A stretch of 64,000 nt of DNA from Pseudopedobacter sp965218985 (lineage in GTDB: Bacteria; Bacteroidota; Bacteroidia; Sphingobacteriales; Sphingobacteriaceae). Shown here one piece after another: positions 35,286 through 44,358 of the stretch. Each line of letters starts with the position of its first letter. Within the stretch, counting starts at the first letter, position 1. A program made the position numbers and the translations under genes. Location of the stretch: the NCBI GenBank assembly GCA_965218985.1, contig CBDCMP010000006.1, positions 372,001 through 436,000 of the forward strand, in the 5' to 3' direction. The notes under the pieces were generated by a model. It searched no databases. It was given only the letters and a program-made list of their open reading frames with translations, and was not told the origin of the DNA.

Positions 35286-36587
35286 TTAAGATTCATTAGC
35301 GGCCCAGTTCAACCTGTCAGCAGGAGCATATTTCCAGGGGGCACCGTTATTTTCGATATTGGAGAACATGGTGTTTAAGCTCCCGGCAACATTAGCTTCC
35401 TCCATCACTGCATACCTTCTTAAATCAACTATGATGGATAAGGGATCAATGTTTACCGGGCAGGCTTCTGTGCAGGCATTACAGGTTGTGCAAGCCCAAA
35501 TCTCCTCCCTGCTGATGTAATCGTCCAATAAGGATTTCCCGTCATCATGCCCACTTCCATATTGATCGATGTTTTTCCCCACCTCCTCCAGCCTGTCTCT
35601 GGTGTCCATCATTATTTTTCTGGGTGACAACAATTTGCCTGTTTGGTTAGCAGGACAAACGGAAGTGCATCTTCCACATTCAGTACAGGTATAGGCATTC
35701 ATCAGTTGCACCCAATTTAAATCCTGCACATCTTTAGACCCAAATCTGGAGACAGCGTCAGCAGGTGGAGGGGCGAAGGAGGGGTCTAACATCGCTTTTA
35801 CCTCATTGGTCACGCTATCCATGTTTCTGAATGCTCCTTTAGGAGTCAGTTTACTGTACCAGGTGTTGGGAAAGGATAAAATAATGTGAAAGTGTTTTGA
35901 AAAAGGCAGATAATTCAAAAACGCAAGTATCCCAATAATATGAAACCACCAGCAGCCTCTCTCCAATAGTTCCAGGCTTTTCGCCGAATCGGGTAACAGG
36001 GGCATCATCAAATGAGAAATTGGAAAACTCCCGGCTTGCATATCATGTGTATATCCTAGTGCTTGCAATTTATGATCAGCAGCATTCATGGTTAAAAAAG
36101 CAGTCATCAATAAAACTTCGATGATGAGGATATAAATGGCATCTGATTTTGGCCAAGTGGTCATCTCCACCCCTGAAAATCTTTTTAATCTTAAAATGAG
36201 CCTCCTGGCTAGAAACACCAGCACCCCCACTAACACCAGTATAGCCAGAATCTCGAAAGAGCCAATGAGAAAATCATAAAACCCGCCGAGGAAGGAAAAT
36301 ATGCGGTGTGTGCCAAAAATCCCGTCAATGATGATCTCCAGCACTTCCAGGTTGATGATGACAAAACCTAGATAGACAAAGAAGTGCATGATACCTGCGA
36401 TTGGCCGCACCACCATTTTTGTTTGACCTAAGGCCACTTTGGTCATCACCACCCACCTTTCGGACGGGTGATCTGAACGATTTATGCTCTTTCCTAAATT
36501 GATGTTACGAATGATTTTTTTCACCTGAATGGTAAAAAGGATGATGGCTACCGAAAAGACTATTCCGAAAATTAGTTGTGCGATCAT
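35286..36587 (-). CDS. Membrane-bound 4Fe-4S dicluster protein (HdrC/GlpC-like)
   Basis: A 433-residue protein with about five membrane helices in the first 240 residues (for example LIFGIVFSVAIILFTI and ILAILVLVGVLVFLARR), then two classical ferredoxin motifs, CTECGRCTSVCP and CTTCNACTEACP. The combined membrane plus ferredoxin layout is that of quinone-linked HdrE/HdrC or DsrM/K-like fusions. It presumably exchanges electrons between the quinone pool and the CCG-domain partner encoded downstream. A flavoprotein partner is not in the window. Confidence 0.9.
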   Translation of the reverse strand: MIAQLIFGIVFSVAIILFTIQVKKIIRNINLGKSINRSDHPSERWVVMTKVALGQTKMVVRPIAGIMHFFVYLGFVIINLEVLEIIIDGIFGTHRIFSFLGGFYDFLIGSFEILAILVLVGVLVFLARRLILRLKRFSGVEMTTWPKSDAIYILIIEVLLMTAFLTMNAADHKLQALGYTHDMQAGSFPISHLMMPLLPDSAKSLELLERGCWWFHIIGILAFLNYLPFSKHFHIILSFPNTWYSKLTPKGAFRNMDSVTNEVKAMLDPSFAPPPADAVSRFGSKDVQDLNWVQLMNAYTCTECGRCTSVCPANQTGKLLSPRKIMMDTRDRLEEVGKNIDQYGSGHDDGKSLLDDYISREEIWACTTCNACTEACPVNIDPLSIIVDLRRYAVMEEANVAGSLNTMFSNIENNGAPWKYAPADRLNWAANES

Positions 36588-36747
36588 TTAAACAGCATTG
36601 GTTAAGGTGAAGTTAACTAATCCAGACAAATAAATTTACTATGCAAGCATAATATTTTTAACGGTCGGTGTCTTTCAGGCTTAAGCTGTTGATTATAAAT
36701 TAAATAGGTTTTTATGGCAATAATGGAGTTTGTTTTTTTTAATTTTA

Positions 36748-36778
36748 TTTGCGTTTTAACAAAAAGAGCCTACATTTG
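36748..36778 (+). promoter_or_regulatory. Promoter of tRNA-Phe
   Basis: TTTG at 36748-36751, 19 bases, then TACATTTG at 36771-36778: an ideal Bacteroidota promoter. Followed by GCAGTCCC, and the tRNA starts 34 bases downstream. Confidence 0.8.
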
Positions 36779-36811
36779 CAGTCCCTAACAAATCCAGAAA
36801 GGGATTGGAAG

Positions 36812-36884
36812 GGTGCCTTAGCTCAGTTGGTAGAGCAAAGGACTGAAAATCCTTGTGTCGCTGGTTCGATCCCAGCAGGCACCA
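36812..36884 (+). tRNA. tRNA-Phe (GAA)
   Basis: A 73-nt tRNA. The acceptor stem GGTGCCT pairs with AGGCACC, the D arm is GCTCAGTTGGTAGAGC, the anticodon stem AAGGA/TCCTT holds the loop CTGAAAA with anticodon GAA, and the T arm is GCTGG-TTCGATC-CCAGC. The discriminator is A and CCA is not encoded. A terminator follows directly. Confidence 0.97.
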
Positions 36885-36889
36885 CCTGA

Positions 36890-36930
36890 CTGGACAACAC
36901 GCTTAATTGCTTTGTTGTCCAGTTTTTTTT
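36890..36930 (+). terminator. Terminator after tRNA-Phe
   Basis: CTGGACAACA / TGTTGTCCAG stem followed by nine T, immediately after the tRNA. Confidence 0.88.
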
Positions 36931-37137
36931 TGCTCCTAACTCTTTGTTAATCAGTAAAATATTATGAGCAATTTCATTCATTCGAGCGATCGCTGTCCGC
37001 TAAAGTTTTTAGATTTGTTCATACTTGAAAGTGTGGTAACTTAAAAGTATGAATTAACGGGGTGGTTTAGGCTACTCCGTTTATCTTTTTTTTTTCGGAC
37101 ACTACTGAAAAAGAATGTGATTAGAACCTTAGAAAAG

Positions 37138-37254
37138 ATGATCGATTTTATTAAAGGGATATTAAACAATGATCAAATGAAAATAGATGCTATAATCCTC
37201 CTGACTCTTGGATTAACTATGAGGTATTTTGTAAATAGAAGAAGGTTTAATTGA
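37138..37254 (+). CDS. Possible small membrane protein 1
   Basis: A 38-codon frame with ATG start, encoding MIDFIKGILNNDQMKIDAI then a short hydrophobic segment (ILLTLGLTM) and a basic end (NRRRFN). It lies in the 540-base region between tRNA-Phe and the GH127 remnant and is followed 15 bases later by a second small hydrophobic frame. No family recognised; it may be chance or a remnant. Confidence 0.3.
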   Translation: MIDFIKGILNNDQMKIDAIILLTLGLTMRYFVNRRRFN

Positions 37255-37269
37255 AGAACGTTAACAGGA

Positions 37270-37389
37270 ATGGAATTATTTAATTCTTATGAGAAGGCCT
37301 GGGTAACCAAGCTTTTTGAAAAGTTCGCTTTTTGGTTGGGTACAGTTCTGATTTTGATTGCCGTCCTGATGCTGATTGTGAATCGGTAA
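37270..37389 (+). CDS. Possible small membrane protein 2
   Basis: A 39-codon ATG frame encoding an amphipathic start (MELFNSYEKAWVTKLFEKF) and one strong transmembrane helix (WLGTVLILIAVLMLIVNR). The composition is like real single-pass microproteins. No homologue recognised and no strong ribosome site. Confidence 0.35.
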   Translation: MELFNSYEKAWVTKLFEKFAFWLGTVLILIAVLMLIVNR

Positions 37390-37424
37390 ATGATGCCCGC
37401 TGTTTAAAAATACAGCGCGGTTTA

Positions 37425-38018
37425 TTAATTTTTGGTTTGCTGCAGCTGGACTAAACGCTCATTCAAAGCAGAAGAGATGCTTTGTCTAAGCAGTGCTGTA
37501 CCATTTCTTACAGTTCTTATATACTTGGTTTTTCCATCACTTCGAATAAATCGCTCTGGCAAAGCATTAAAAGCAATTTTTTCTAAACGGTCGGCAATAC
37601 TCACATCACCCAGGATACTCACTGCAGCTTCGTCAGACAACATTTCTTCCACCACACCACAAAGTTCTATGGATTGTCTTGATAAATTGCCGGAAAGTGG
37701 CTCGGTACCCGAAAACATACCATCATTCGGCCGTGTTCGTGGTCTAAATTTTCCACGCATTCTGATAAGCTACCCTGTCACTATCTGCTTTAGAATAAAG
37801 ATACCAAAGCGGGGAAAACTTTCTGCCTTGGGCCACATTTACATTATGCGAATCGCCGGTGGTTACAAAAGTGTTGTTGTTGGCAATACTTGTCCATTGA
37901 AAAGATTGGTTTTTTAATTTGGATGCCAAATCCAATACCAACTTTGTTGGTTTTTTCTGTAAAGCCAAAAAATGATTTCTATATTGTCGCCTGCCCTGGC
38001 TTTAGCCCAATAAAGTAA
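37425..38018 (-). pseudogene. GH127-like (DUF1680) beta-L-arabinofuranosidase remnant
   Basis: Broken fragments of a DUF1680/GH127 enzyme on the minus strand. In order: AKARAGDNIEIIFWLY (up to about 38016), then in another frame KLVLDLASKLKNQSFQWT and SHNVNVAQGRKFSPLWYL (to 37744), then in a third frame DGMFSGTEPLSG, QSIELCGVVEEMLS and DRLEKIAFNALPE. At least two frameshifts, and both ends of the gene are missing. The upstream end abuts, head to head, a GH2 fragment at 38018. Confidence 0.82.
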
Positions 38019-38317
38019 TGGTTGACCTAATGCCCGTTGGATCAAGCTTAGATGCCAAGGGAAATGGTTTATTGATAGAAGGTTTACAACCGCTAAGCTT
38101 TAGCGCCATGCCTTATGTTGATGAAGATTTTGATGCCGGAAATACTAAAAAGAATCAACATATTAATGATATTGTGAAACGAGATCAGGTAACTTTACAG
38201 GTTGATTTATTGCAAAGAGGCTTAGGGGGCGATAATAGTTGGGGCAGGCCTCCGCATGACCAATATCGGTTAACAAAGAATAATTATTCGTATAGTTATA
38301 TCATTAAGCCTTTATAA
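38018..38317 (+). pseudogene. C-terminal remnant of GH2 beta-galactosidase
   Basis: About 99 codons that match the last domain of LacZ-type beta-galactosidases (Bgal small chain): LDAKGNGLLIEG, a PLSFSAMPY segment, LLQRGLGGDNSWGRPPHDQY and the ending YSYIIKPL. Everything upstream, including the catalytic domain, is missing; the sequence changes at about 38018 into an unrelated remnant on the other strand. The stop is only 27 bases before the first sulfatase, so the two were probably in one operon. Confidence 0.82.
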
Positions 38318-38343
38318 ATTAAGAATTGAAAAACAAAATAACA

Positions 38344-40434
38344 ATGAAAAAGAATAGTTTTCTAAGTGCGTTCATAATAATTGCTATCTCCTTTAGTCAA
38401 TTTAATCTATTTGCACAAAGCAGCGTGAAAAAGTCTGAGGAAAAAAAACCAAATGTCATATTTATCCTGATGGATGATTTGGGTGTGGGTGATGTTGGTG
38501 TTTTCTTTCAAGACCAAAGAAGATTGGCAAACCAGAGAAACAAACCTTTTACCATCACTCCATATCTTGATGAAATGGCTAAAAGTGGAGCCATACTCGA
38601 TCAATATTGTGCCGCTCCTGTATGTGCCCCTTCCCGCTCTTCAATTCTTTTAGGGCAAAGTCAAGGGCATGCCAATGTTAGGGATAACCAATTTGATAAG
38701 GCTTTGGAGAACAATTATACTTTGGGAACGGTAATGCAGATGGCGGGTTATACCAGTGCTGCCATAGGAAAATGGGGTTTACAAGGCAACAACGCAAAAA
38801 AAACCGGAGAAAAATGGCCTGCTCACCCTTTGAAGAGAGGTTTCGGTTATTATTTCGGATACATAAGACATAGCGATGGTCATGAGCATTTCCCTAAAGA
38901 AGGATTATATACCGGAAAAAAGGAAGTTTATGATGGCTATAAAGAAATCAGCAATGAATTGGATAAATGCTATACCGGCGATTTGTGGACTGCAAATGCC
39001 AAAAAATACATCATTGACCATGAATCTGGTAAGGATAAAGATAAACCTTTTTTTATGTATCTGGCCTATGATACGCCACATGCCGTTTTAGAATTGCCAA
39101 CTCAAGCTTATCCGGCAGGTTTTGGCCTAAACGGGGGTTTGCAATGGACAGGTAAAGCAGGCGCAATGATCAATACCGCATCAGGTAAGCCAGATTCTTG
39201 GATAGACCCAGAATATGTGAACAAAACTTACGATGATGATAACAGTGCTGCCACACCAGAAGTAGCTTGGCCAGATGTTTATAAAAGATACGCCACCATA
39301 ACCAAAAGAATTGATAACCAAATCCACGATATTTTGGTTTTGCTCAAGGATTTAAAAATTGACGATAATACCTTGGTAATATTCACATCAGACAACGGGC
39401 CATCAATTGAATCTTATATTAAAGACGAACCCTATAAAGCCAATTTTTTTGAAAGCTTTGGCCAATTTGATGGCATAAAAAGAGATGTATTGGAAGGTGG
39501 TGTAAGAATGCCAACCATAGCTTGGTGGCCTAAACACATTGCACCAAACACACAAATCACCTCTCCTAGTATTTCTTATGACTGGATGCCTACATTCTTG
39601 GATGCGGCCGGTAATGCCAAACCAGTTAGGGCTGATGGGGTGTCTCTATTACCTCAATTACTAGGCAAACCAATTCAAGAAAAAAGTCAGATTTATATAG
39701 AATATTTCCACAACGGAAAAGTACCAGATTACGAGGAATTTGATGCAAGCCATAGAAATTTAAAAAGAAACCAAATGCAGATGATTAGATTAGGTGATAC
39801 CGTTGCGCTAAGATATAATATCAAATCTGTGGATGATGATTTCGGAATATATAAAATTAACCAGGATCCAAAACAGGTTAAAGATTTGACTAAAACAGAA
39901 GATTTAGCTTCCCTGCAAAAATATTTAAAAGGTAGGGTGTTGCAAATGCGTATGGCAGATACATCGGCACCACGCCCGTATGATGAGGGCTTAATTCCTG
40001 CGGATGAGGTAAAAAACGTTTCTAAAGGTTGGGTTAGCTACAATTACCAAGCAACAAACAAATGGGTGGCAACACCTAATCTAAAAACAGCCTCAAAAAC
40101 CGTTCTATCAAGCCTCAAACTTAACTCTTTAAAAAACAATTCTGTTTTATTTGAAGGATATATTTTGGTGCCAGCGGATGGTACTTATCAATTTAATATG
40201 CAAACTTCTGGTAAAGCATTTTTGCGTATTCATGATATTGCTGTAATAGATGAAGATTTTGGCTATCAAGGAAAGCTGAAATCTCAACAACTGCACTTAG
40301 CAAAAGGTTACCATCAAATCAGACTGTATTACAAAAAGAAAGATGATAAAGAAGTGCCATCCATTAAATTAACTTGTAACCAAATGGGTAAAAATGCAGA
40401 AGATGTGGCTAACGCAGTATTTTGCGTAAAATAA
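38344..40434 (+). CDS. Exported S1-family sulfatase with C-terminal PA14-like domain
   Basis: A 696-residue sulfatase with signal peptide (MKKNSFLSAFIIIAISF, cut near FAQ). Metal site PNVIFILMDDLG and the formylglycine motif C94-A-P-S-R are present, with GKWGLQG and FTSDNGPS later. After about residue 580 a beta-rich PA14-like part follows (VLFEGYILVPADGTYQFNM), which may bind glycan. Cys-type sites must be converted to formylglycine; an FGE gene is 3 kb away. It removes sulfate esters from an exported glycan. The ATG at 38344 is preferred to a TTG six codons upstream. Next to a second sulfatase (8-base gap). Confidence 0.94.
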   Translation: MKKNSFLSAFIIIAISFSQFNLFAQSSVKKSEEKKPNVIFILMDDLGVGDVGVFFQDQRRLANQRNKPFTITPYLDEMAKSGAILDQYCAAPVCAPSRSSILLGQSQGHANVRDNQFDKALENNYTLGTVMQMAGYTSAAIGKWGLQGNNAKKTGEKWPAHPLKRGFGYYFGYIRHSDGHEHFPKEGLYTGKKEVYDGYKEISNELDKCYTGDLWTANAKKYIIDHESGKDKDKPFFMYLAYDTPHAVLELPTQAYPAGFGLNGGLQWTGKAGAMINTASGKPDSWIDPEYVNKTYDDDNSAATPEVAWPDVYKRYATITKRIDNQIHDILVLLKDLKIDDNTLVIFTSDNGPSIESYIKDEPYKANFFESFGQFDGIKRDVLEGGVRMPTIAWWPKHIAPNTQITSPSISYDWMPTFLDAAGNAKPVRADGVSLLPQLLGKPIQEKSQIYIEYFHNGKVPDYEEFDASHRNLKRNQMQMIRLGDTVALRYNIKSVDDDFGIYKINQDPKQVKDLTKTEDLASLQKYLKGRVLQMRMADTSAPRPYDEGLIPADEVKNVSKGWVSYNYQATNKWVATPNLKTASKTVLSSLKLNSLKNNSVLFEGYILVPADGTYQFNMQTSGKAFLRIHDIAVIDEDFGYQGKLKSQQLHLAKGYHQIRLYYKKKDDKEVPSIKLTCNQMGKNAEDVANAVFCVK

Positions 40435-40442
40435 ATTATAAG

Positions 40443-42356
40443 ATGAGATACCTCAAAAGTTTAGGATTTCTGCTGGCGTTCTTTTCGGCAAACACCATAA
40501 TTGCCCAGGTTAAGCCCAAACCCAATGTTTTATGGATTACCATAGAAGATACTTCGCCGCAGTTTATCGGTGCTTATGGCAATCCCGATGCCCGAACCCC
40601 AAATATCGACAAATTAGCGAAGAATGGTATCCGTTTTACCAATGCTTTTTCTACGGGTACAGTTTGCTCGCCAAGCCGTTCTTGTATTATTACTGGTGTA
40701 AAAACCTATGAATTGGGTGCCGGGCATCATCGTAGTAGCGTCCCTATCCCGGATTATATCAAAGGTTTTCCCTATTATCTAAAACAAGCAGGTTATTACA
40801 CCAGCAATAACCAAAAAACAGATTATAACATAGCCAATGGCAAAAACTTCATCAAAGAAGCTTGGGACGAAAGCTCTGGAAAGGCCGGCTGGTGGAACAG
40901 AAAGCCGGGGCAGCCCTTTTTCTCTGTTTTCAATTTGATGGAATCTCATCAATCCCGCACCATGACCTGGTCTTACGCCCAATATAAAAAAGAGATTTTT
41001 GATGGCTTAAAACCCGAGGAAAGAATCGGCGATAATGCTTTTAAGATGCCACCTATCTATCACGATTCGCCCGAGATGCGCAAGCAGTTTGCAAGGGTTT
41101 ATAATTCCTTAAAATTTACCGATAACGAGATTGGGGATATTATTGCGAAATTAGAAAAAGACCATTTAAGGGACAGCACCATTATTTTTTTCTACGCCGG
41201 TCACGGCGAGGGAATGCCCAGGGGTAAAACCAATGGCATAAATTACGGTTACCGTATCCCATTTGTGATTTGGTTCCCGCCCATGTACAGCTATTTATCG
41301 CCATGGGGAAAGGCGGGAATGGTTACCGATGAACTGATAGATTTTGAGGATTTGGCTCCAACATTGATCAGTTTGGCCGGAGGCAAAATGCCCGATTATT
41401 TAAAGGGAAGGGTTTTGATAGGTGCAAACCGAGATAAAAAGGCAAAAGAACTGTTTTTATCTAACGATAGGGCAGATAATGGCCCCGATTTAACCCGTAC
41501 CGTTACCGATGGCAGGTTTGTTTATTCCAGAAATTTTATGGATTATCAACCAGAGCTTCGGTACATCCGATATATGGAGATTGGCGATATCAAACAAGAA
41601 ATCCGTAAAGATTATAAAAACAACAAGTTGGATAGCTTGCAAGAATCTCTGATGAAACCCCGTGAACCAGAAATGCTTTTTGATATTGAAACCGACCCTT
41701 GGGAATTGCACAATTTGGCCAATGAACCTGCCTATAAAGCAAAGCTGAAAAAATTCAGGAAAGAACTGGATAAAAACATCGTTAAGCAAAAAGATATTTT
41801 GTTTTTGCCAGAATATCAAACCTCCATGATTTCTGATAGCACAACATTATATGAGTTTAGAAAAAACTCAAAAAATTATCCAATAAAGTCTATTTATAAA
41901 TCGGCTTCCCTATCAGGTTTTAGGGGGAGTGAAATCGCCGAAAGACAGGTTAAACTCTTAAAATCTGATAACGAGATGGTAAGATATTGGACAGCAATGG
42001 GTTTACGTTCTCAAAATGCAGAAGTTATAAAGAATTTGAAACCAGCAGTTTTAGCAGCGGTAGAAGATAATTATCCGCCTGTGGCCATCACGGCCGCCGC
42101 AATTGCATACGATGTTTTTAATGATCAACGGGCAGAAAGCTTTTTGAAAGAGTCCATCAAAAACAAAAACATGGATTTGGCATTAATGGCCGTAAATTAC
42201 CTTCTTTATATCAAAAATGTTGATCTATTTACAGCAACGATCAAAGAAGTGAAAGGCCAAAAAGCAATTTCTTATAACGTAAAGGCTGCTTGCAACGATT
42301 TTTTGGGCAAATTAGGCTTGGTAGCAAATGATGCCGAGCATGAAGATATTGATTGA
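40443..42356 (+). CDS. Exported S1-family sulfatase with C-terminal helical repeats
   Basis: A 637-residue sulfatase: signal peptide (MRYLKSLGFLLAFFSANTIIAQ), metal site NVLWITIEDTSP, formylglycine motif C75-S-P-S-R and a FFYAGHGEGMPRGK ligand block. Roughly the last 150 residues look like HEAT-type helical repeats (SEIAERQVKLLKSDNEMVRYW), an architecture seen in some heparan/N-sulfoglucosamine-type sulfatases. The ATG follows the first sulfatase stop by eight bases, so both are one operon. Substrate is inferred to be a sulfated glycan. Confidence 0.93.
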   Translation: MRYLKSLGFLLAFFSANTIIAQVKPKPNVLWITIEDTSPQFIGAYGNPDARTPNIDKLAKNGIRFTNAFSTGTVCSPSRSCIITGVKTYELGAGHHRSSVPIPDYIKGFPYYLKQAGYYTSNNQKTDYNIANGKNFIKEAWDESSGKAGWWNRKPGQPFFSVFNLMESHQSRTMTWSYAQYKKEIFDGLKPEERIGDNAFKMPPIYHDSPEMRKQFARVYNSLKFTDNEIGDIIAKLEKDHLRDSTIIFFYAGHGEGMPRGKTNGINYGYRIPFVIWFPPMYSYLSPWGKAGMVTDELIDFEDLAPTLISLAGGKMPDYLKGRVLIGANRDKKAKELFLSNDRADNGPDLTRTVTDGRFVYSRNFMDYQPELRYIRYMEIGDIKQEIRKDYKNNKLDSLQESLMKPREPEMLFDIETDPWELHNLANEPAYKAKLKKFRKELDKNIVKQKDILFLPEYQTSMISDSTTLYEFRKNSKNYPIKSIYKSASLSGFRGSEIAERQVKLLKSDNEMVRYWTAMGLRSQNAEVIKNLKPAVLAAVEDNYPPVAITAAAIAYDVFNDQRAESFLKESIKNKNMDLALMAVNYLLYIKNVDLFTATIKEVKGQKAISYNVKAACNDFLGKLGLVANDAEHEDID

Positions 42357-42449
42357 AAAATCACATCATAAGTACATGATAAGTTGAAGGTTTTAGCTAT
42401 GTCATTAACCAAATGATAAGATTATTTTAATCCAAAAAATAAAATAAAC

Positions 42450-43020
42450 ATGAAAAAGGTAATTGTAGGTTGTTTAACTTTAATGTGTTTAATTTTTGCT
42501 TATGCCTTTAAGGTTGAGGCACAACAATCTAAAAAACCTAATATTCTGTTCATTGTAGCTGATGATGCCGGTAGGGATTTTAGCGCTTACGGCAGCACTT
42601 TTGTAAATACCCCAGGTTTTGATAGGGTTGCAAAAGAAGGTCTGCTTGGCCTATACACCCAACGCCAAATGCGCCCCATCTCGTAGTTGTATCATTACAG
42701 GCAGAAACAGTTGGCAGTTAGAAGCCGCCGCAAACCACGTGATCTATTTCCCAGTAGAGTAAAAACTTATATGGAAACCTTAAAGATAAAGGTTACCACA
42801 TTGGTTATACAGGCAAGGGTTACGCTCCGGGCAAAGCTTTAGATGAAGACGGAAACCCGAGGTTGTTGTTAGGTAAGGAATATGCCACACATTTTATAAA
42901 ACCACCAACAACAGGAATTTCTAATAAGGACTATGCAGCAAATTTCAATGATTTTTTGCAGGAGAACAAAAATAGACCTTGGCCTTTTTGGTTTCGTTTT
43001 CACGAACCACCGATATATCT
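42450..43020 (+). pseudogene. Third sulfatase, frameshifted and truncated
   Basis: Start of a sulfatase with signal peptide (MKKVIVGCLTLMCLIFAYAF), PNILFIVADDAGRDFSAYGS, then a frameshift near 42642. The next frame has YTPNAKCAPSRSCIITG (active-site C) up to HVIYFPVE and a stop; another frame carries TYMETLKDKGYHIGYTGKGYAPG and DYAANFNDFL. At about 43015 the homology ends in FWFRFHEPP and unrelated GC-richer sequence follows. The metal-binding C-terminal half is missing, so it is inactive. Confidence 0.88.
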
Positions 43021-43132
43021 ATGTGGGCTGTGCCATTGTCCTCTGATTGCCAAGATTTTCTCGGAGGGCAATCTCATCCTGGAGGACTTGGGAAGGTACT
43101 GCAGAACATTGAAAGCATACGTCTATTAAAAA

Positions 43133-43243
43133 ACTAGTGTAATGTTAATTATAAAACGACGAAAAATCATCTTTTTAAATTTCTTATTATCAATGATGTA
43201 AGTCTTTTTACTTTTGACTTTCTACTTTTAACTTAACACTAGT
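43133..43243 (-). repeat. MITE-like element, copy B
   Basis: The best-preserved copy: ACTAGTGT (43133-43140) and ACACTAGT (43236-43243) are exact inverted ends, continued imperfectly inward by AATGTTAA versus TTAACTTA. The interior ATAAAACGACGAAAAATCAT matches copy A read in reverse. It stands between the truncated sulfatase and the FGE gene. Confidence 0.8.
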
Positions 43244-43263
43244 AGCCAAGTATTAGGTCCATC

Positions 43264-44346
43264 TTACTTCACACACCTGAACCCCAAATTACTCAAACCC
43301 GAATCGTAAGAGCTTTTCATTCTTCTGGCTACCCTGTAGCCTGAGCAATAGCTGTCGTTACACATATAAGATCCTCCTCGGGCTACTTTTTTAGGTGCAT
43401 AAGGTTCATCCGGATCATAACTATCTGACGGTCCTTGTGGGTTCTTCACTCCTTCCGGTTTGTTTACTGCTTGGTAATAATCATTCCTGTACCAGTCTGA
43501 ACACCATTCCCAAACGTTACCTGCCATATCGTATAATTGATATCCATTTGGAGAAAACTGCTTCACCGGAGCTAAATCCTTAAAGCCGTCTCTTCCCGAA
43601 TTGGCATTTGGGAATGCGCCATCCCAGGAATTTGCTTTTGCTTTTCCAACCGCAATGCCCTCATCTCCCCATGGATAAATCTTATCCTTCATTCCTCCTC
43701 TTGCGGCATATTCCCATTCGGCCTCGGTTGGTAATCTTTTACCTGCCCATTTACAATAAGCATTGGCATCATCCCAACTGATATGGACTACTGGATAGTT
43801 TTCTTTTCCTTTAATGTCACTTTTTGGACCTTCGGGATGTCTCCAGTTTGCACCAGGTACCCAGCTCCACCATTGTGAGTAATCGTTCAAATCCACAGGG
43901 TGGCTGGGCGGGGTGAACACCAGTGACGCTGCAACCAACTGGCTGTCCTCTGGTTTGGGAGTTCCCGGAGGCAACTGCTTTTTCAGTTGTTCCCAATCTG
44001 GTTTTTCTTCTGCAGTGGTCACATATCCAGTAGCATCCACAAATTTTTGGAACTGAGCGTTGGTCACTTCATGCTCATCCATATAAAAACCGTCAACGGT
44101 CACTTTATGCTTCGGATATTCATCCTTGTCCGCCTGCGAATTATCTCCGCCCATCATAAACGTTCCTCCAGGAATGTGGACCATTCCAGTGGTTGAAGTA
44201 TCTCCGTTGAACTTAATAGCTGCCTGTTGTTCCCCCGGTTGGTTTGCTGTGCTATCAACAGCAGCAACAGTTTTTTTATTCTGATTACAGGATACCATTC
44301 CAACAACGGAAACAAATAGTAAACTCCTTAAAAAAAATATGCTCAT
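43264..44346 (-). CDS. Formylglycine-generating enzyme-type lipoprotein
   Basis: A 360-residue SUMF1/FGE-sulfatase domain protein with a lipoprotein signal (lipobox ending at C20 in GMVSC). HIPGGTFMMGGDN begins the domain; LPTEAEWEYAARGG and AGNVWEWCSDWY are family hallmarks. Near the end GGSYMCNDSYC gives C329 and C334, spaced exactly as the two copper-binding catalytic cysteines of aerobic FGE, which oxidises the sulfatase Cys to formylglycine. Many bacterial FGE-like proteins lack this pair, so this is probably an active enzyme anchored on the periplasmic side. Its neighbours are Cys-type sulfatases, but it is on the opposite strand. Confidence 0.9.
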   Translation of the reverse strand: MSIFFLRSLLFVSVVGMVSCNQNKKTVAAVDSTANQPGEQQAAIKFNGDTSTTGMVHIPGGTFMMGGDNSQADKDEYPKHKVTVDGFYMDEHEVTNAQFQKFVDATGYVTTAEEKPDWEQLKKQLPPGTPKPEDSQLVAASLVFTPPSHPVDLNDYSQWWSWVPGANWRHPEGPKSDIKGKENYPVVHISWDDANAYCKWAGKRLPTEAEWEYAARGGMKDKIYPWGDEGIAVGKAKANSWDGAFPNANSGRDGFKDLAPVKQFSPNGYQLYDMAGNVWEWCSDWYRNDYYQAVNKPEGVKNPQGPSDSYDPDEPYAPKKVARGGSYMCNDSYCSGYRVARRMKSSYDSGLSNLGFRCVK

Positions 44347-44358
44347 TTATACATTGGT

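Noticed and set aside
36812..36884. tRNA-Phe as integration site of the sulfatase island
   Set aside because: I found no direct repeat of the tRNA 3' end further along and no integrase gene of island type; XerD at 56 kb is the housekeeping enzyme.
42863..43129. 88-codon frame as a separate small gene
   Set aside because: Its first half is sulfatase sequence in a shifted frame and its second half is unrelated; it is part of the broken sulfatase.
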